Assembly: GCA_021160245.1 (NCBI GenBank)
Contig: JAGHCW010000034.1
Location: forward strand, 1 to 42,706
Source: a bacterium
Lineage (GTDB): Bacteria > B130-G9
DNA length: 42,706 nt
Reading direction: 5' to 3'
Positions within the stretch are counted from its first letter, which is position 1. Every line of letters begins with the position of its first letter. Both the position numbers and the translations under genes were made by a program. A model generated the notes under the pieces. It was given only the letters and a program-made list of their open reading frames with translations. It made no database searches and had not been told where the DNA came from. Shown piece by piece: positions 1 through 8,946 of the stretch.

Positions 1-1228
1 ACGCGATGTACATAGCCCCCTCAACCTTCACGCCTCGGTTCTCATAGCCAACAGCGACCGTCATCTCGTCCCCAGCCGCGTAATCCTGCCGATCCGTCTC
101 AACCCAAATCGCCGGCGCAGGAGGCGGCACGCTGGGATAATGGTAGCCAATGTCGTAAGGCAGTTGGTCGGGCACGCCGTCTGTCCGAGTCGTGCTGCCC
201 TCTGGTGGCCAATCCCCACTCCCGATTGGGCCGATATCAATGCATGGGCTGGACACCCATTGGCCCGATTCCTCATTCGACAGGTAGCAATCCCCGAGCG
301 GCCCGCTGACCAGGAGTGGCCTTGCAGGAATACACCGGCTGACTGAAAGGGTTCCCCCGTCTTCTTCGGGCTCGAACGGCAAGCAGGAGTTAAGGACCCC
401 TGTCCAACCCCAGTAAGAGCGAATGCTAGAGAACTCGTCGAACACGCAAAACCATAACCTGCACTCATAGGCTCCCAAATGCAGATGCGTATTGTTGAAG
501 GTGCACCCAATCACTTCGCTTGGCATAGGATATCGTGACTTCGTATCAAGCGTAAGGCCAATGTGGTTGAAAGAGCAATTCTCTATCGACACCTCGGGGT
601 AATTGCTCCCGTCGACGTCAAATCGGATTGCAGCATCCGGACTGGCCCCGATGAATGTGCTGTCGGTCAAGAGCAGGTAGGCCATATAACCGAGGTCCAG
701 CTCCCAGGGCTCGATATTTACCAGAAAGAGGGAGCGATGGATCTGGAATGGAGGGGAGTAATCCAGGTCTAGAGCCACATCCCCTGTGGCCGGTGCAGCG
801 ATTGGGGTATCCCCCTCATCGGACGGGTCCGCGTCTGATGTGTAGAATGTGAGATCGGATATCGTGCAAACGCTCCATCTGCCCTCTTTGACGGCCATTA
901 TTCGGGGTGATTGGTCGGAATATATTACTGTGTTGTCCATTGAGCTGCCCAATAACGACGGAGGATGATTGAACGCTATCGGGAAAACTTCCCCGCTGGC
1001 TTCGGAATAGAGCCCCTCCGCTAGGTGGATGTTTGGGTAGTAATCCCAACCGACGTGTGCTGCTCTGGTAATCGTCTTCAGCGGGTGTCGCGGATTTACA
1101 CCACGGTTGCCGTCGTAGCCGTTTATGGGATCAACATAATAATCGCGCTCCGCAACTGCGAGGCAAATGCCCGTCGCCAAGAACACAAGGGCTATCAACG
1201 CAAAAACGATCATTCCTGTTCGCCTCAT
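1..1228 (-). CDS. Secreted right-handed beta-helix protein, 3' end missing
   Basis: The frame is open from an ATG at 1228 to the window edge, about 409 codons, with no stop. A textbook ribosome site (AAAGGAGGT) lies just upstream. Residues 1-24 form a signal peptide (MRRTG, then a hydrophobic stretch ending GICLAVA). The mature start, ERDYYVDPINGYDGNRG followed by HPLKTITRA, is the opening of DUF1565/pectate-lyase-like beta-helix proteins. The middle has loosely repeated strands ending in short polar turns, as expected for a parallel beta-helix. Near the edge, LPYDIGYHYPSVPPP matches the linker before the C-terminal beta-sandwich in the paralogue at 37036-38901, so most of that last domain is probably beyond the edge. 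The ATG overlaps the stop of the upstream gene (ATGA), implying translational coupling. Role inferred: extracellular or surface carbohydrate binding or cleavage; no catalytic residues can be named. Confidence 0.85.
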   Translation of the reverse strand, partial: MRRTGMIVFALIALVFLATGICLAVAERDYYVDPINGYDGNRGVNPRHPLKTITRAAHVGWDYYPNIHLAEGLYSEASGEVFPIAFNHPPSLLGSSMDNTVIYSDQSPRIMAVKEGRWSVCTISDLTFYTSDADPSDEGDTPIAAPATGDVALDLDYSPPFQIHRSLFLVNIEPWELDLGYMAYLLLTDSTFIGASPDAAIRFDVDGSNYPEVSIENCSFNHIGLTLDTKSRYPMPSEVIGCTFNNTHLHLGAYECRLWFCVFDEFSSIRSYWGWTGVLNSCLPFEPEEDGGTLSVSRCIPARPLLVSGPLGDCYLSNEESGQWVSSPCIDIGPIGSGDWPPEGSTTRTDGVPDQLPYDIGYHYPSVPPPAPAIWVETDRQDYAAGDEMTVAVGYENRGVKVEGAMYIA

Positions 1229-4200
1229 TTGGTGCACCTCCTTTGTGTGCAATTGACCCCCAGCGCCGCCGGTATCTTCTTTGGAAGCATGATTGCCACT
1301 CGCTCGGGCAAACCTCCAGCTTGAATCCCTACCGGCCTTCGAGTCAGCGCTGAAAAGCTCAGAGAGACCTTATTGAGGCTTGACTGAAGACTGACCCAAC
1401 TGGACGTCCCCCCCAGATCGCCTGATTCGAGGATGGTGCCGCCGGCGTGAATGACGGCATCTCCACTGTTAACATAATCGTCCACCACAAGGTTCAGAAT
1501 CATAAAAAGCCGGACATCGAATTCTGGAACCTCGAAAGGAAACAGATTCGGATATGAGTTCAGCATAACTGTGGTCCAGGGCCGACGCATGCGGTCATCG
1601 TACTGATACAGAGCATTCGGCCGTGGATCGTTCTCGGATGGGTCCTTTCTGTCTATTATGCACCCATAGTAGATTGGTATGCCGGAGGATTGATCCACTC
1701 GGTGAACCTCGACTAGCCTGCACCACGCTTCCAGGCCGCCTTCGTCCACATCGGGCACCCACCCAAATTCTGGATTCGTGAAGACGCGCCATTCATCTTT
1801 TGGATTTGCAGGATAGAACTTGAGCCATAGATACGCAGTTTTGTTGACAAGTGTCCCTGTTCCCATACATGAGATGTCTAGCGGCAAGAACCACTCCGCG
1901 TTCTCGGCACATTTTGGCCGAATCTGGTCAATAGCGGGCAACATATGCAGTATCCCCGAACCCGCTGCCAGGACTTGAGGAGGATGCCGGCTCGCGGCCT
2001 CGCGCAGGTTGATAACCTCCACAGCCACCTCGTGCCATTCACCTTGCCAGGAAGGCCTCCGTGAATTCTCTGTGCCTTTTGCCTTTTCGCCGATGCGAGT
2101 CGTCATGGGAAGCTTGCATCCGGTAAACGCAGTATATACAAGGGAGCGAATAGTATCCATGTGTGTGGGCACCTTCCACTTGTGCCATATATCGGAGAAG
2201 AGGCTAGTTATTCCGATGTACACATCATCCCATTCTCGACTTCTGCAGACGCCGGTGCCCTCGTACAGCTCATTCCAGGTCGTGATGAAAACGCGATAGA
2301 CCGGAATGGGCGGGTCCATGATCTCGGCTGCACGCAGGTCCGAATTAAAGGGGATTTGATGCGCCTTATGCATCAATCCAACCGCGACAAGGACACTGAG
2401 CCAGTTGTCGAAGTACAGCATCCCAGAGTTCCGTTGCGCGATGCAGTTCAGATACTTGCCGATATTCCCCTTATTGGTTCCCAACGTCCAGGTTTTGACC
2501 GTGGCGTCGTCCCCTGGGCCAAGGGAAAGCGCGGTTGCATGGGGTGCGCTAATGCCAGGTCCCTGCGGGCTGGAAGATGCCTCCGACCAGATGACAACGT
2601 CACCCACGCGCATATCCTCGCTATTGGCGTCGTATGGGTCTGCAGGCTCCCAATAGACGAAGTCATTGCCCTCCGGGGTACTTTGATGCGCATTCCAGCT
2701 AGGTTCCGCCATGGCCCAAGTATGAAATCCATAGAACTCCTGACTGAATAGGCGTGAGACGTTCTTGGCAGGCCAAGAGCTGAGCTCCTGAGCAGGCTGG
2801 ATGCCAGGGCTAGTCATCCAGATGTAGAAGACGGGGCGGCCCTCGATGAAGGCGAGGTGTTCGAGCGGGACGATTTGGAGCATCGTGCGCAGCATGGATG
2901 CAAGGTGTCTCTGGGCTTCTGTGAAGATTAGCGGCCAGCTAAAATTGTCAGACGCTGTCGGATCGGCGTCTGGGCCCCACTCTGCCGTGTAACCGCGCCT
3001 ACTCCAGTCCCAGACTGCGCACGATGCCCAGTGCAGGGGGTCCATTCTTGGATTCGTCCAATTGAGTCTGCCGTTGTCTTTTGAGAAGTAGGCGCAAAGC
3101 TGCGGTGTCTCAATACCGAGAGCGAGTTTTGGCGTTGGCTTGCCATCTTGTTTCATCTTGTTGAGCACCTGAACGGCAAGCCTCAGCCAGCGAAGCCCCA
3201 TATCATCTCCGCCCTTGCAGCTCCACCAATCGGTATTCTCGCAGCCTCCCTCGGTATGCCACGGATAAACAGTGGCCCCTGGGCGAATCCAAGTCATAAA
3301 CGTCAGAAAGTCAATCCCGGCTTCGACGGCGTCGGTGAAGTTCTGCTCAAGGAAATCCTCCGCATCCTTGCCCTGCAACTCCCATATTCCATGGAGGCTT
3401 CCGGAAATCTCTCCCCACGCATTGGCGCCGCTATATCTTTCCCAATCCACATGCGGCAGTTTCACGTGAGGGTGCGGTGCCCAAATGTCGAAAGGTCCTG
3501 GCCCAGGTATGGGCATGAACTCATACCATGAATACATAAAGGCGGACACCAACTTCGTGCTGCTGGTCCATTTTACCATTGGATCCAGGTCGAATTCCTG
3601 ACACAGCTCCGAATAGAGCTGTCTGCCAAACAAAGCGCGCTGATTCAGAGTTACAGTATCAGGATCCTGATAGGCCTCAAGTGGCAGCAGGTCGTGAATC
3701 ATGGCATCTCTGTATCTGGCAAGATAGCGCCGAATCAACTCATCCACCAGCTCCCAGCCCGACGCGCCTATTGCGTAGCCATCCATTATCGTCCTATTCA
3801 GAACGTTTATGATCATCCTCTTCAGGTTTGACTTCAAATACTCGTCGGTAAGCATTATCGAGCTTCTGAGCCGGTAGCGCTTCTGGCGATCAGGATCAGG
3901 AATCGCGTCGAGCTGTTTCTCACGAGCCTCAATCCTCTGACTCAGATGGCCAATGGATGTGCCCTTATTGCACAATGGCCGCTGGTTCCCCGCTACTACT
4001 TGCTCATCCGGCTTGACGGCAAGACCCGTGAAAGCCTCGACCATGGGCCATTCATCCAGACATCGTTGCATCTCGTCTCGGGTGCAGCGCCGGCCCAAGA
4101 GCTCGCAGTACGTCTCCATTATGAAGCCATTGACTGATCTCCTGACGCGCTTCTTAGTATCCTCCGTGGGCAAGGGACAGACGCCTTCCTCTTGATCCTC

Positions 4201-4233
4201 GAAATCCACGGTGTATTTTTTCACAAACTTCAC
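1225..4233 (-). CDS. Large GH99-like (WNExxEG) putative glycoside hydrolase
   Basis: 1002 aa. The GTG at 4233 is chosen because ACGGAGGTG sits five bases upstream; a TTG nine codons earlier lacks such a site. The central part (about residues 260-690) resembles GH99/WbsX-like (beta/alpha)8 domains: aromatic-rich strands and, at residues 653-659, WNELYEG. Its two glutamates three apart (E655, E658) match the catalytic pair of endo-mannosidase-type GH99 enzymes. The first 250 residues are helical, charged and unrecognised. The last 270 look like beta-sandwich, possibly carbohydrate-binding. No signal peptide or membrane segment is visible, although the next gene, coupled by ATGA, is clearly secreted. 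Either this protein is cytoplasmic or the annotated N-terminus is not the native one. Substrate unknown; the GH99-like assignment is motif-level. Confidence 0.72.
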   Translation of the reverse strand: MKFVKKYTVDFEDQEEGVCPLPTEDTKKRVRRSVNGFIMETYCELLGRRCTRDEMQRCLDEWPMVEAFTGLAVKPDEQVVAGNQRPLCNKGTSIGHLSQRIEAREKQLDAIPDPDRQKRYRLRSSIMLTDEYLKSNLKRMIINVLNRTIMDGYAIGASGWELVDELIRRYLARYRDAMIHDLLPLEAYQDPDTVTLNQRALFGRQLYSELCQEFDLDPMVKWTSSTKLVSAFMYSWYEFMPIPGPGPFDIWAPHPHVKLPHVDWERYSGANAWGEISGSLHGIWELQGKDAEDFLEQNFTDAVEAGIDFLTFMTWIRPGATVYPWHTEGGCENTDWWSCKGGDDMGLRWLRLAVQVLNKMKQDGKPTPKLALGIETPQLCAYFSKDNGRLNWTNPRMDPLHWASCAVWDWSRRGYTAEWGPDADPTASDNFSWPLIFTEAQRHLASMLRTMLQIVPLEHLAFIEGRPVFYIWMTSPGIQPAQELSSWPAKNVSRLFSQEFYGFHTWAMAEPSWNAHQSTPEGNDFVYWEPADPYDANSEDMRVGDVVIWSEASSSPQGPGISAPHATALSLGPGDDATVKTWTLGTNKGNIGKYLNCIAQRNSGMLYFDNWLSVLVAVGLMHKAHQIPFNSDLRAAEIMDPPIPVYRVFITTWNELYEGTGVCRSREWDDVYIGITSLFSDIWHKWKVPTHMDTIRSLVYTAFTGCKLPMTTRIGEKAKGTENSRRPSWQGEWHEVAVEVINLREAASRHPPQVLAAGSGILHMLPAIDQIRPKCAENAEWFLPLDISCMGTGTLVNKTAYLWLKFYPANPKDEWRVFTNPEFGWVPDVDEGGLEAWCRLVEVHRVDQSSGIPIYYGCIIDRKDPSENDPRPNALYQYDDRMRRPWTTVMLNSYPNLFPFEVPEFDVRLFMILNLVVDDYVNSGDAVIHAGGTILESGDLGGTSSWVSLQSSLNKVSLSFSALTRRPVGIQAGGLPERVAIMLPKKIPAALGVNCTQRRCTK

Positions 4234-4347
4234 AAGAACACCTCCGTCAGTTGGGCACAATCTTAGGCTACACCTCGGCCTATAGTCAATGACCGAGCAT
4301 CCATCACATCAGGACGCGAACGCCGACATAAAACCGCGAGGGTCTGC

Positions 4348-4387
4348 GTGCGTGAGGCGGAGCGTTTGATTGCCCCGCGCCTCGCAC
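4348..4387 (-). terminator. GC-rich imperfect hairpin, possible terminator of the 178-aa gene
   Basis: The arms GTGCGTGAGGCG (4348-4359) and CGCCTCGCAC (4378-4387) pair with a two-base bulge around an 18-base loop. The hairpin lies just beyond the stop of the gene at 4405-4941. Read on the minus strand, a short TTTT follows only about 15 bases after the stem, so this is a weak terminator call. Confidence 0.35.
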
Positions 4388-4404
4388 AGCTAATCCCTAA
4401 ATGA

Positions 4405-4941
4405 TCATGCTGAGTACACGCCGTCGGTTACCTCCTCGTTGGCCGAGATGGCAACGATGCGAGGCGTTTGGCTTGAGCGAGTCCAGACTCCGGATGCGTT
4501 CTCTAGGTAATAGGCCCGCTCAATGTAGAGTTGCCGAATGTTCTCCAGCCGGGCGTCCTGAACTGTCTCAGTCGTGAACGGCACAACGCCGGAATCGCTC
4601 GCTCGGTCGCCAAACGTCGGCCCCATGCGCCCGCCTCGGAGTGCCGTGGTATAGACCGTGAGGTAGCTGCCCGCCGCCATCTCGATTATGGTCCCGAAGA
4701 TGTCAAAGAACGTGTCCGCGGCGTCGGAGCCGATGACCAAGTCTTTGGTTACGGTGTATTTCTTGTTGCCGTAGCCGCCGGCGGTGACGTATGTGCCCAC
4801 CGTCCCGTCGTTGTCCAGATCATCCATCGTGAACGGATCATCCTGCGAGCCGCCCGTCACTGTGATGGTGTCGTCCGCATAAAAGATACCCTTCTCACCC
4901 ACCTCCTGATGCTGTTGGTTAAGATTACCGGAAAAGATCAA
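4405..4941 (-). CDS. Unknown 178-aa beta-rich protein
   Basis: An open frame of up to 178 aa that I do not recognise. It begins with a short polar segment, then ADDTITVTGGSQDDPFTMDDL, which reads like a small beta-domain repeat unit, then alternating hydrophobic/polar strands and a C-terminal region with paired tyrosines (YIERAYYLEN). There is no signal peptide, cysteine pair or membrane segment. A strong sigma70-like promoter ends six bases upstream of the first possible start (TTG at 4941), so the transcript would be almost leaderless for that start. A good AGGAGGTG at 4892-4899 precedes no in-frame ATG or GTG at normal spacing. The true start is therefore unresolved. The look is of a structural or particle-like protein, but that is only an impression. 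Confidence 0.5.
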   Translation of the reverse strand: MIFSGNLNQQHQEVGEKGIFYADDTITVTGGSQDDPFTMDDLDNDGTVGTYVTAGGYGNKKYTVTKDLVIGSDAADTFFDIFGTIIEMAAGSYLTVYTTALRGGRMGPTFGDRASDSGVVPFTTETVQDARLENIRQLYIERAYYLENASGVWTRSSQTPRIVAISANEEVTDGVYSA

Positions 4942-4953
4942 ACTCCATATAAG

Positions 4954-4982
4954 AACATAAGCTCCCGGACGACATTTGTCAA
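4954..4982 (-). promoter_or_regulatory. Sigma70-type promoter TTGACA-N17-TATGTT
   Basis: On the minus strand a perfect -35 hexamer TTGACA (4977-4982) is followed after exactly 17 bases by TATGTT (4954-4959; 4 of 6 to consensus). Initiation is expected near 4947, directly before the 178-aa gene. The spacing and perfect -35 make this one of the better promoter matches in the window. Confidence 0.55.
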
Positions 4983-5202
4983 CAACGTTTTTGGAAAAGG
5001 TTCTAGAGGGTGTTATCGGCTGAGGAGGTGGCCGCGAGTTTCTTGATCGCGTCGAGGGCGATTCTCATGTGGCTCTACGCCGTTTATTCTTGTCAATGCA
5101 GGCTCCGGCATCTCAAAGATCGCCTTCTTGACCTTTCAGACAATAAATAGGAGACATGAACGCCAGTTGATGTGATGTCGATGCAGCGCCTGGTTGAAAC
5201 GC

Positions 5203-6168
5203 CTACAAGCGCTTCTTAGCGTATAGGATAATGCCGCTGCCCTGCTTGAGTCTGGGCGCCATCCATCGCAGCGCGCGACGGAGACCGAGCCGATAGTAAA
5301 TCGTCTTCAGCACGCGGCCGAGTAGGTACCGGCTATCGACCGACGGCGGGAAGACTCGCTCCCGGATGCGACCGTAGTTTCCGCTGCCTCGCTTGAAGAC
5401 ATCGAGTCCATGTTTCTCGAGCATGAGGCGGAGTGTCCGAGGCGTGAAGAAGAGGAGGTGCGCGGGCACGGCGTCGGGCTCGATGGTTCCGGGCTTCTTA
5501 CCGCTCGCTATGGCCAGAAGCGCCTTCTCCCAATGAGATAGCTCCCAGGGCACTTGGGCAACCAAGATGCCGTCATCCTTCATAACCCGGCGGACCGCGT
5601 CGAAGACTATCTTGTGGTCCGGCAGGTGCTCAATAACGTCGAGCATCAGAATCACGTCGAAGAACTTCTCGGGGAGATCAGCGTCTTGCAGCGGCATGTT
5701 CTGCACATTTAGGCCCAATTCCTCCTGAGCATAGGTCGCCGAGGATTTAGATATCTCGACGCCATAAGTCTCCCAGCCGTTCTTGCGAAAGAAGTCGAGT
5801 AACAGCCCGTAAGCGCAGCCGACTTCCAGGATGCGGCCGGTTTTCTTGAGCTGACTCACCGCCTGAAGCCGCTCTTTGAAAATCTCGGCAATCACGTCAC
5901 GATATCTATCGTGCGTCTTCAAGTAGTCGGGATAACCCACCTTCGGGTCCTTGTAGTACGCTTCATCGTAAAGCGCCGCGATGGCCTGCTGAGTGGGGCG
6001 GGGGTTCAGGTAGATGAGGCGGCATAATCGGCATTTGACGATGCGATAGATTCCCTTCTGGATGGAGAGCAGTCTGGCATCATCGGCGCCACAAAGCGGG
6101 CAACGGACGTATTCAAGATCAGTCATCAGTTGGTGCCTCTTGACGTTGTGCATTGAAAGGTCGGTCAT
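5203..6168 (-). CDS. Class I SAM-dependent methyltransferase with N-terminal zinc ribbon
   Basis: 321 aa. An N-terminal treble of cysteines, CPLCGADD followed by CRLCRLIYLNPRP (residues about 22-55), is the zinc-ribbon lead-in common in methyltransferases of surface-glycan clusters. The Rossmann core follows: motif I ILEVGCAYG, an acidic residue after strand 2 (YGVEIS), and motif IV/post-IV DVILMLDVIEHLPD, typical of the Methyltransf_11/23 group. The C-terminal third (FFTPRTLRLMLEKHG) is the usual lid segment. Its ATG overlaps the stop of the upstream GT39-type gene (ATGA at 6165-6168), so the two are translationally coupled. It most likely methylates a sugar or lipid-linked glycan; the acceptor cannot be read from sequence. 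Confidence 0.85.
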   Translation of the reverse strand: MTDLSMHNVKRHQLMTDLEYVRCPLCGADDARLLSIQKGIYRIVKCRLCRLIYLNPRPTQQAIAALYDEAYYKDPKVGYPDYLKTHDRYRDVIAEIFKERLQAVSQLKKTGRILEVGCAYGLLLDFFRKNGWETYGVEISKSSATYAQEELGLNVQNMPLQDADLPEKFFDVILMLDVIEHLPDHKIVFDAVRRVMKDDGILVAQVPWELSHWEKALLAIASGKKPGTIEPDAVPAHLLFFTPRTLRLMLEKHGLDVFKRGSGNYGRIRERVFPPSVDSRYLLGRVLKTIYYRLGLRRALRWMAPRLKQGSGIILYAKKRL

Positions 6169-7655
6169 TCATCAGGGCGCTCGTCATCCAGAGGGCTTTT
6201 CGCTTTTCCGTGGCTTCCCCAGGCCCAATTTCCCTTCCGCTTGAATATGGCGACGAGCGTAAACGATGCGAAAGCGGCCATATAAGGCTCGATTGGGAGC
6301 CTGTATCGCGGTTCGGCAGTCGTGAGAATATGCACTGAGATGAAAACGAGCAAGGCCGCTATGAGTACTATCTTCTGGCGGGAGACCTTTCCAGTGCTTG
6401 CGATTGACCAGAAGAATCCGATGACAAACAGCGGAAGGATGATTCCGTACGGGAAGATACGGGCAGCATTGATGATTAAGGAGCGCTGTGCGCGTCCGAG
6501 GACTCTGAAGAATTCAAAAAAGCGGATGACGCAGAGTCGGATGTAGAGTCGCGGATTGGCGAGAATAAACTCCCTGGCTGCCTCTATATACTTCTGGTTG
6601 CGCCTCACCTCGTCGTCGCTGGGCGCAAAGGCGGGGAACTCAACTGTCTTGGGCTTATTGACTTTGAATGGCGGGCGGCCGAGTATCCACTCATACTCTT
6701 TTGCCTCGGTGTCCCCATCCTGCCAGAATTGGTCGTTGAATCGATAATTATTTCGCTCCCAGATGTTAAAGCTCTTCGTCGGCAGAATGACAATCTTATC
6801 AAAAATATAGTAGTTCCTGATGACCCAGGGCACGAGGCATACCGCGGCTGAGAGCAAGAATATGACCGGACCTCTGAATCTCCTGCTGGGCGAATTTCTG
6901 GGGAATAGCATGAGCAGAATGGCTACTGGAAACATACTCACCATGATGGATTTGGTAAGGAGCCCGAGCGACCAGAAGAAACCGATAAGAAGCGCGAATG
7001 CGCTCTGTTGATGCTCTCGAAACCTGACTAGGGCCCATACGAATGCGGTAAAGAAGAAAATGAATACAGTCTCGGTTAAGACGACGCTTGTATAATAGAT
7101 GAGCGCCGGATGGATTGCGATGCACAAAAGCGTCAGGAGGGCCGTCCAATGGCCGAATATCCTCTTTGTAGTGTCGAAGACGAACCAGCAACTGATGGTC
7201 CCCAGGAGGGCCATGATGACGCGATAGGGCATTAGGTTGCCTGTGCCCGCGATGTAATATGAGAACGCGAGTATCAACGGGTTGACTGGCGGTATGGTGA
7301 TTTGAGGTATCCCAGGACGTATCTGCCCCCAAAGGCCGCCAAGCTCACGATAGAGTTTGAACTTCTGCTTCACCCAGTCCGGCTGGCCATCGGGTGGATA
7401 GAGAATGCTCTCCGAAATCGAGAGCCCCTTGCCCTCTATGAGATTCGTTGCGAGCGAGTCGTGAAGAAGCTGGTCCGGCCCTTGCGCGAATTTGTGGGAA
7501 TCAAGCGATAGAACGAAGCCGAGCCGCAGAATTAGCGCGAACATAATCAGCAGAAACTCGGCCCGAAGAAACCTGCTTCTCGTAGTTGATTCCCTCGTCT
7601 CCGGCTGCCGTTTAGGGCTTGTGACGCCCGGCATCGACCGAATGCCCCCTAGCAT
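6165..7655 (-). CDS. GT39-type (ArnT/PMT-like) membrane glycosyltransferase
   Basis: About 496 aa with roughly ten to twelve membrane segments. After a basic N-terminus, the first segment (FLLIMFALILRLGFVLSL) leads into a periplasmic loop carrying DQLLHDSLATNLIEGKG, the acidic first loop expected of polyprenyl-phosphate-dependent GT-C enzymes. Further landmarks are TETVFIFFFTAF and LGLLTKSIMVSM, typical of the dolichyl-phosphate-mannose/ArnT superfamily. The start could be 7655, or an internal ATG at 7634 that has a GGGGG site upstream. The 3' end overlaps the methyltransferase by four bases, and the radical SAM gene ends 19 bases upstream. Inferred role: transfer of a sugar from a polyprenyl carrier to a lipid, glycan or protein outside the cytoplasmic membrane. 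Confidence 0.85.
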   Translation of the reverse strand: MLGGIRSMPGVTSPKRQPETRESTTRSRFLRAEFLLIMFALILRLGFVLSLDSHKFAQGPDQLLHDSLATNLIEGKGLSISESILYPPDGQPDWVKQKFKLYRELGGLWGQIRPGIPQITIPPVNPLILAFSYYIAGTGNLMPYRVIMALLGTISCWFVFDTTKRIFGHWTALLTLLCIAIHPALIYYTSVVLTETVFIFFFTAFVWALVRFREHQQSAFALLIGFFWSLGLLTKSIMVSMFPVAILLMLFPRNSPSRRFRGPVIFLLSAAVCLVPWVIRNYYIFDKIVILPTKSFNIWERNNYRFNDQFWQDGDTEAKEYEWILGRPPFKVNKPKTVEFPAFAPSDDEVRRNQKYIEAAREFILANPRLYIRLCVIRFFEFFRVLGRAQRSLIINAARIFPYGIILPLFVIGFFWSIASTGKVSRQKIVLIAALLVFISVHILTTAEPRYRLPIEPYMAAFASFTLVAIFKRKGNWAWGSHGKAKSPLDDERPDE

Positions 7656-7674
7656 GGCGTCATCAGCTCGAGAC

Positions 7675-8718
7675 TCATCTTATGAACGACCTTATTCGCT
7701 CGAGGAGGACCCGAGTGTCGCCCACAAGATATGAGGTCTCCCGCCAGCAGCCGTAAATGCAGCCGGCGCAACGTCTTATCATCTTCTCGGTCTTCTCGTT
7801 GTACTCCTTCGAGCCGAAGTAGGACATAAAGCCGTCGTCCAGCACGTTGCAGAAAGGATCAAGCTCATCACAAGGCGATAGAGAGCCGTCCGGAAACACG
7901 ACGAAATAGAGCCAGCCGGCATCACATGCGAAGCTGTAATCCCCTGTCTTGAGGGCCACGCGGGAATCCTCTAAGAATTTCAGCGATGACCCGATCCTCT
8001 TGCCCCCTCGTTTCATCTTGATCACCTCATCAAACGCTTCATCGATGAGATGCGCATCTTCCGACCTGAAGGCCATATCGTCCGCTGAATTACGGATGAG
8101 ATTCTCGTCATTGCTCGAGGGCAAAAGATGCACGGGAACGAGGCTGGAATATGCGCCTAAGCCGTCCACAAACTCGACAATCTCCGGTAACTCCTCGATA
8201 TTTGCCCTTGAGACGACGGTGTTGACGACATTGACAGATTTTGGAAGACGGCTAACAATATGCTTAATCGTGGCGACCGCCGAGGCCCAAAGACCTTCTG
8301 AGCCGCATATCTCGTCCTGCTTACCAGGATCGAGAGTGTCGAGTGAAACTGTGAAGTACTCAGCGCCTCCTTTTATCACGGCGTCTATTCTGTCCGGCGT
8401 TACTATCTGAGCGCCGGTGGTCTGAACACGAACGGACATGCCGGTGCTCTTGAAAGCAGCAGCAATCTCCGGAAGATCGCCCCGAATGAAAGGTTCCCCT
8501 CCGGTGAACACGACATTTGCAGCGCCGAGTTTCCTGAGTCGCCTCGCCAGGACCTCGATCTTATCCAGGGGCAGCTCTTCTTTCTTTGTGCCGTACTTCC
8601 AGATAGAACACATTTTACACTTGAATACGCAGCGCCTCGTAACGTAGAAGTGGACATAGAATGGCTTGTGAAGGAACTTTGACCTCAGAACGTCCGAGAA
8701 TATCTTCAGCTTTCGCAT
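7675..8718 (-). CDS. Radical SAM/SPASM-type enzyme
   Basis: 347 aa. The [4Fe-4S]-SAM motif CxxxCxxC is intact at C30, C34 and C37 (CVFKCKMC). VVFTGGEPFIRGDL gives the GGEP SAM-contact motif. A cysteine-rich C-terminus (CDAGWLYFVVFPDG, SPCDEL, then CAGCIYGCWRE) indicates auxiliary cluster binding as in SPASM or twitch domains. First gene of a three-gene cassette with a membrane glycosyltransferase and a methyltransferase, so a role in making or modifying a glycan or its precursor is likely. Substrate unknown. The ATG at 8718 begins MRKLKIFSDVLRSKFLHKPFY, the usual lead before the cluster motif. Confidence 0.88.
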   Translation of the reverse strand: MRKLKIFSDVLRSKFLHKPFYVHFYVTRRCVFKCKMCSIWKYGTKKEELPLDKIEVLARRLRKLGAANVVFTGGEPFIRGDLPEIAAAFKSTGMSVRVQTTGAQIVTPDRIDAVIKGGAEYFTVSLDTLDPGKQDEICGSEGLWASAVATIKHIVSRLPKSVNVVNTVVSRANIEELPEIVEFVDGLGAYSSLVPVHLLPSSNDENLIRNSADDMAFRSEDAHLIDEAFDEVIKMKRGGKRIGSSLKFLEDSRVALKTGDYSFACDAGWLYFVVFPDGSLSPCDELDPFCNVLDDGFMSYFGSKEYNEKTEKMIRRCAGCIYGCWRETSYLVGDTRVLLERIRSFIR

Positions 8719-8851
8719 GTCTGTCTTTCGGATTTTAAAAATCGAATCTGACGATATGATGACTTGGATAATCTATAGTCTCCGCAGACGTCGGTCAAGG
8801 TATGAGAAAGATGAGTTTCCGTAAGAAGAAAGCTCATGATAGGAGTTGAAC

Positions 8852-8907
8852 TTGACAATGGCACTTCAATAAGTATCTAGTAATTAGCAATTGAATTGGC
8901 CAATTGC
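8852..8907 (+). promoter_or_regulatory. Putative promoter and palindrome upstream of the hybrid kinase
   Basis: TTGACA (8852-8857) is followed after 16 bases by TATCTA (8874-8879; 3 of 6). A perfect inverted repeat, GCAATTG-N7-CAATTGC (8887-8907), begins where transcription would start. It could be an operator or a small 5' hairpin. The ribosome site and ATG of the kinase follow about 40 bases later. Confidence 0.42.
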
Positions 8908-8946
8908 TTAGCGGCGCGGTCATGTAGGGGAAGTAGGGGCCAGGAC

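Noticed and set aside
2161-2751. 196-codon open frame on the plus strand
   Set aside because: Antisense to the GH99-like gene, with no ribosome site and no protein-like pattern.
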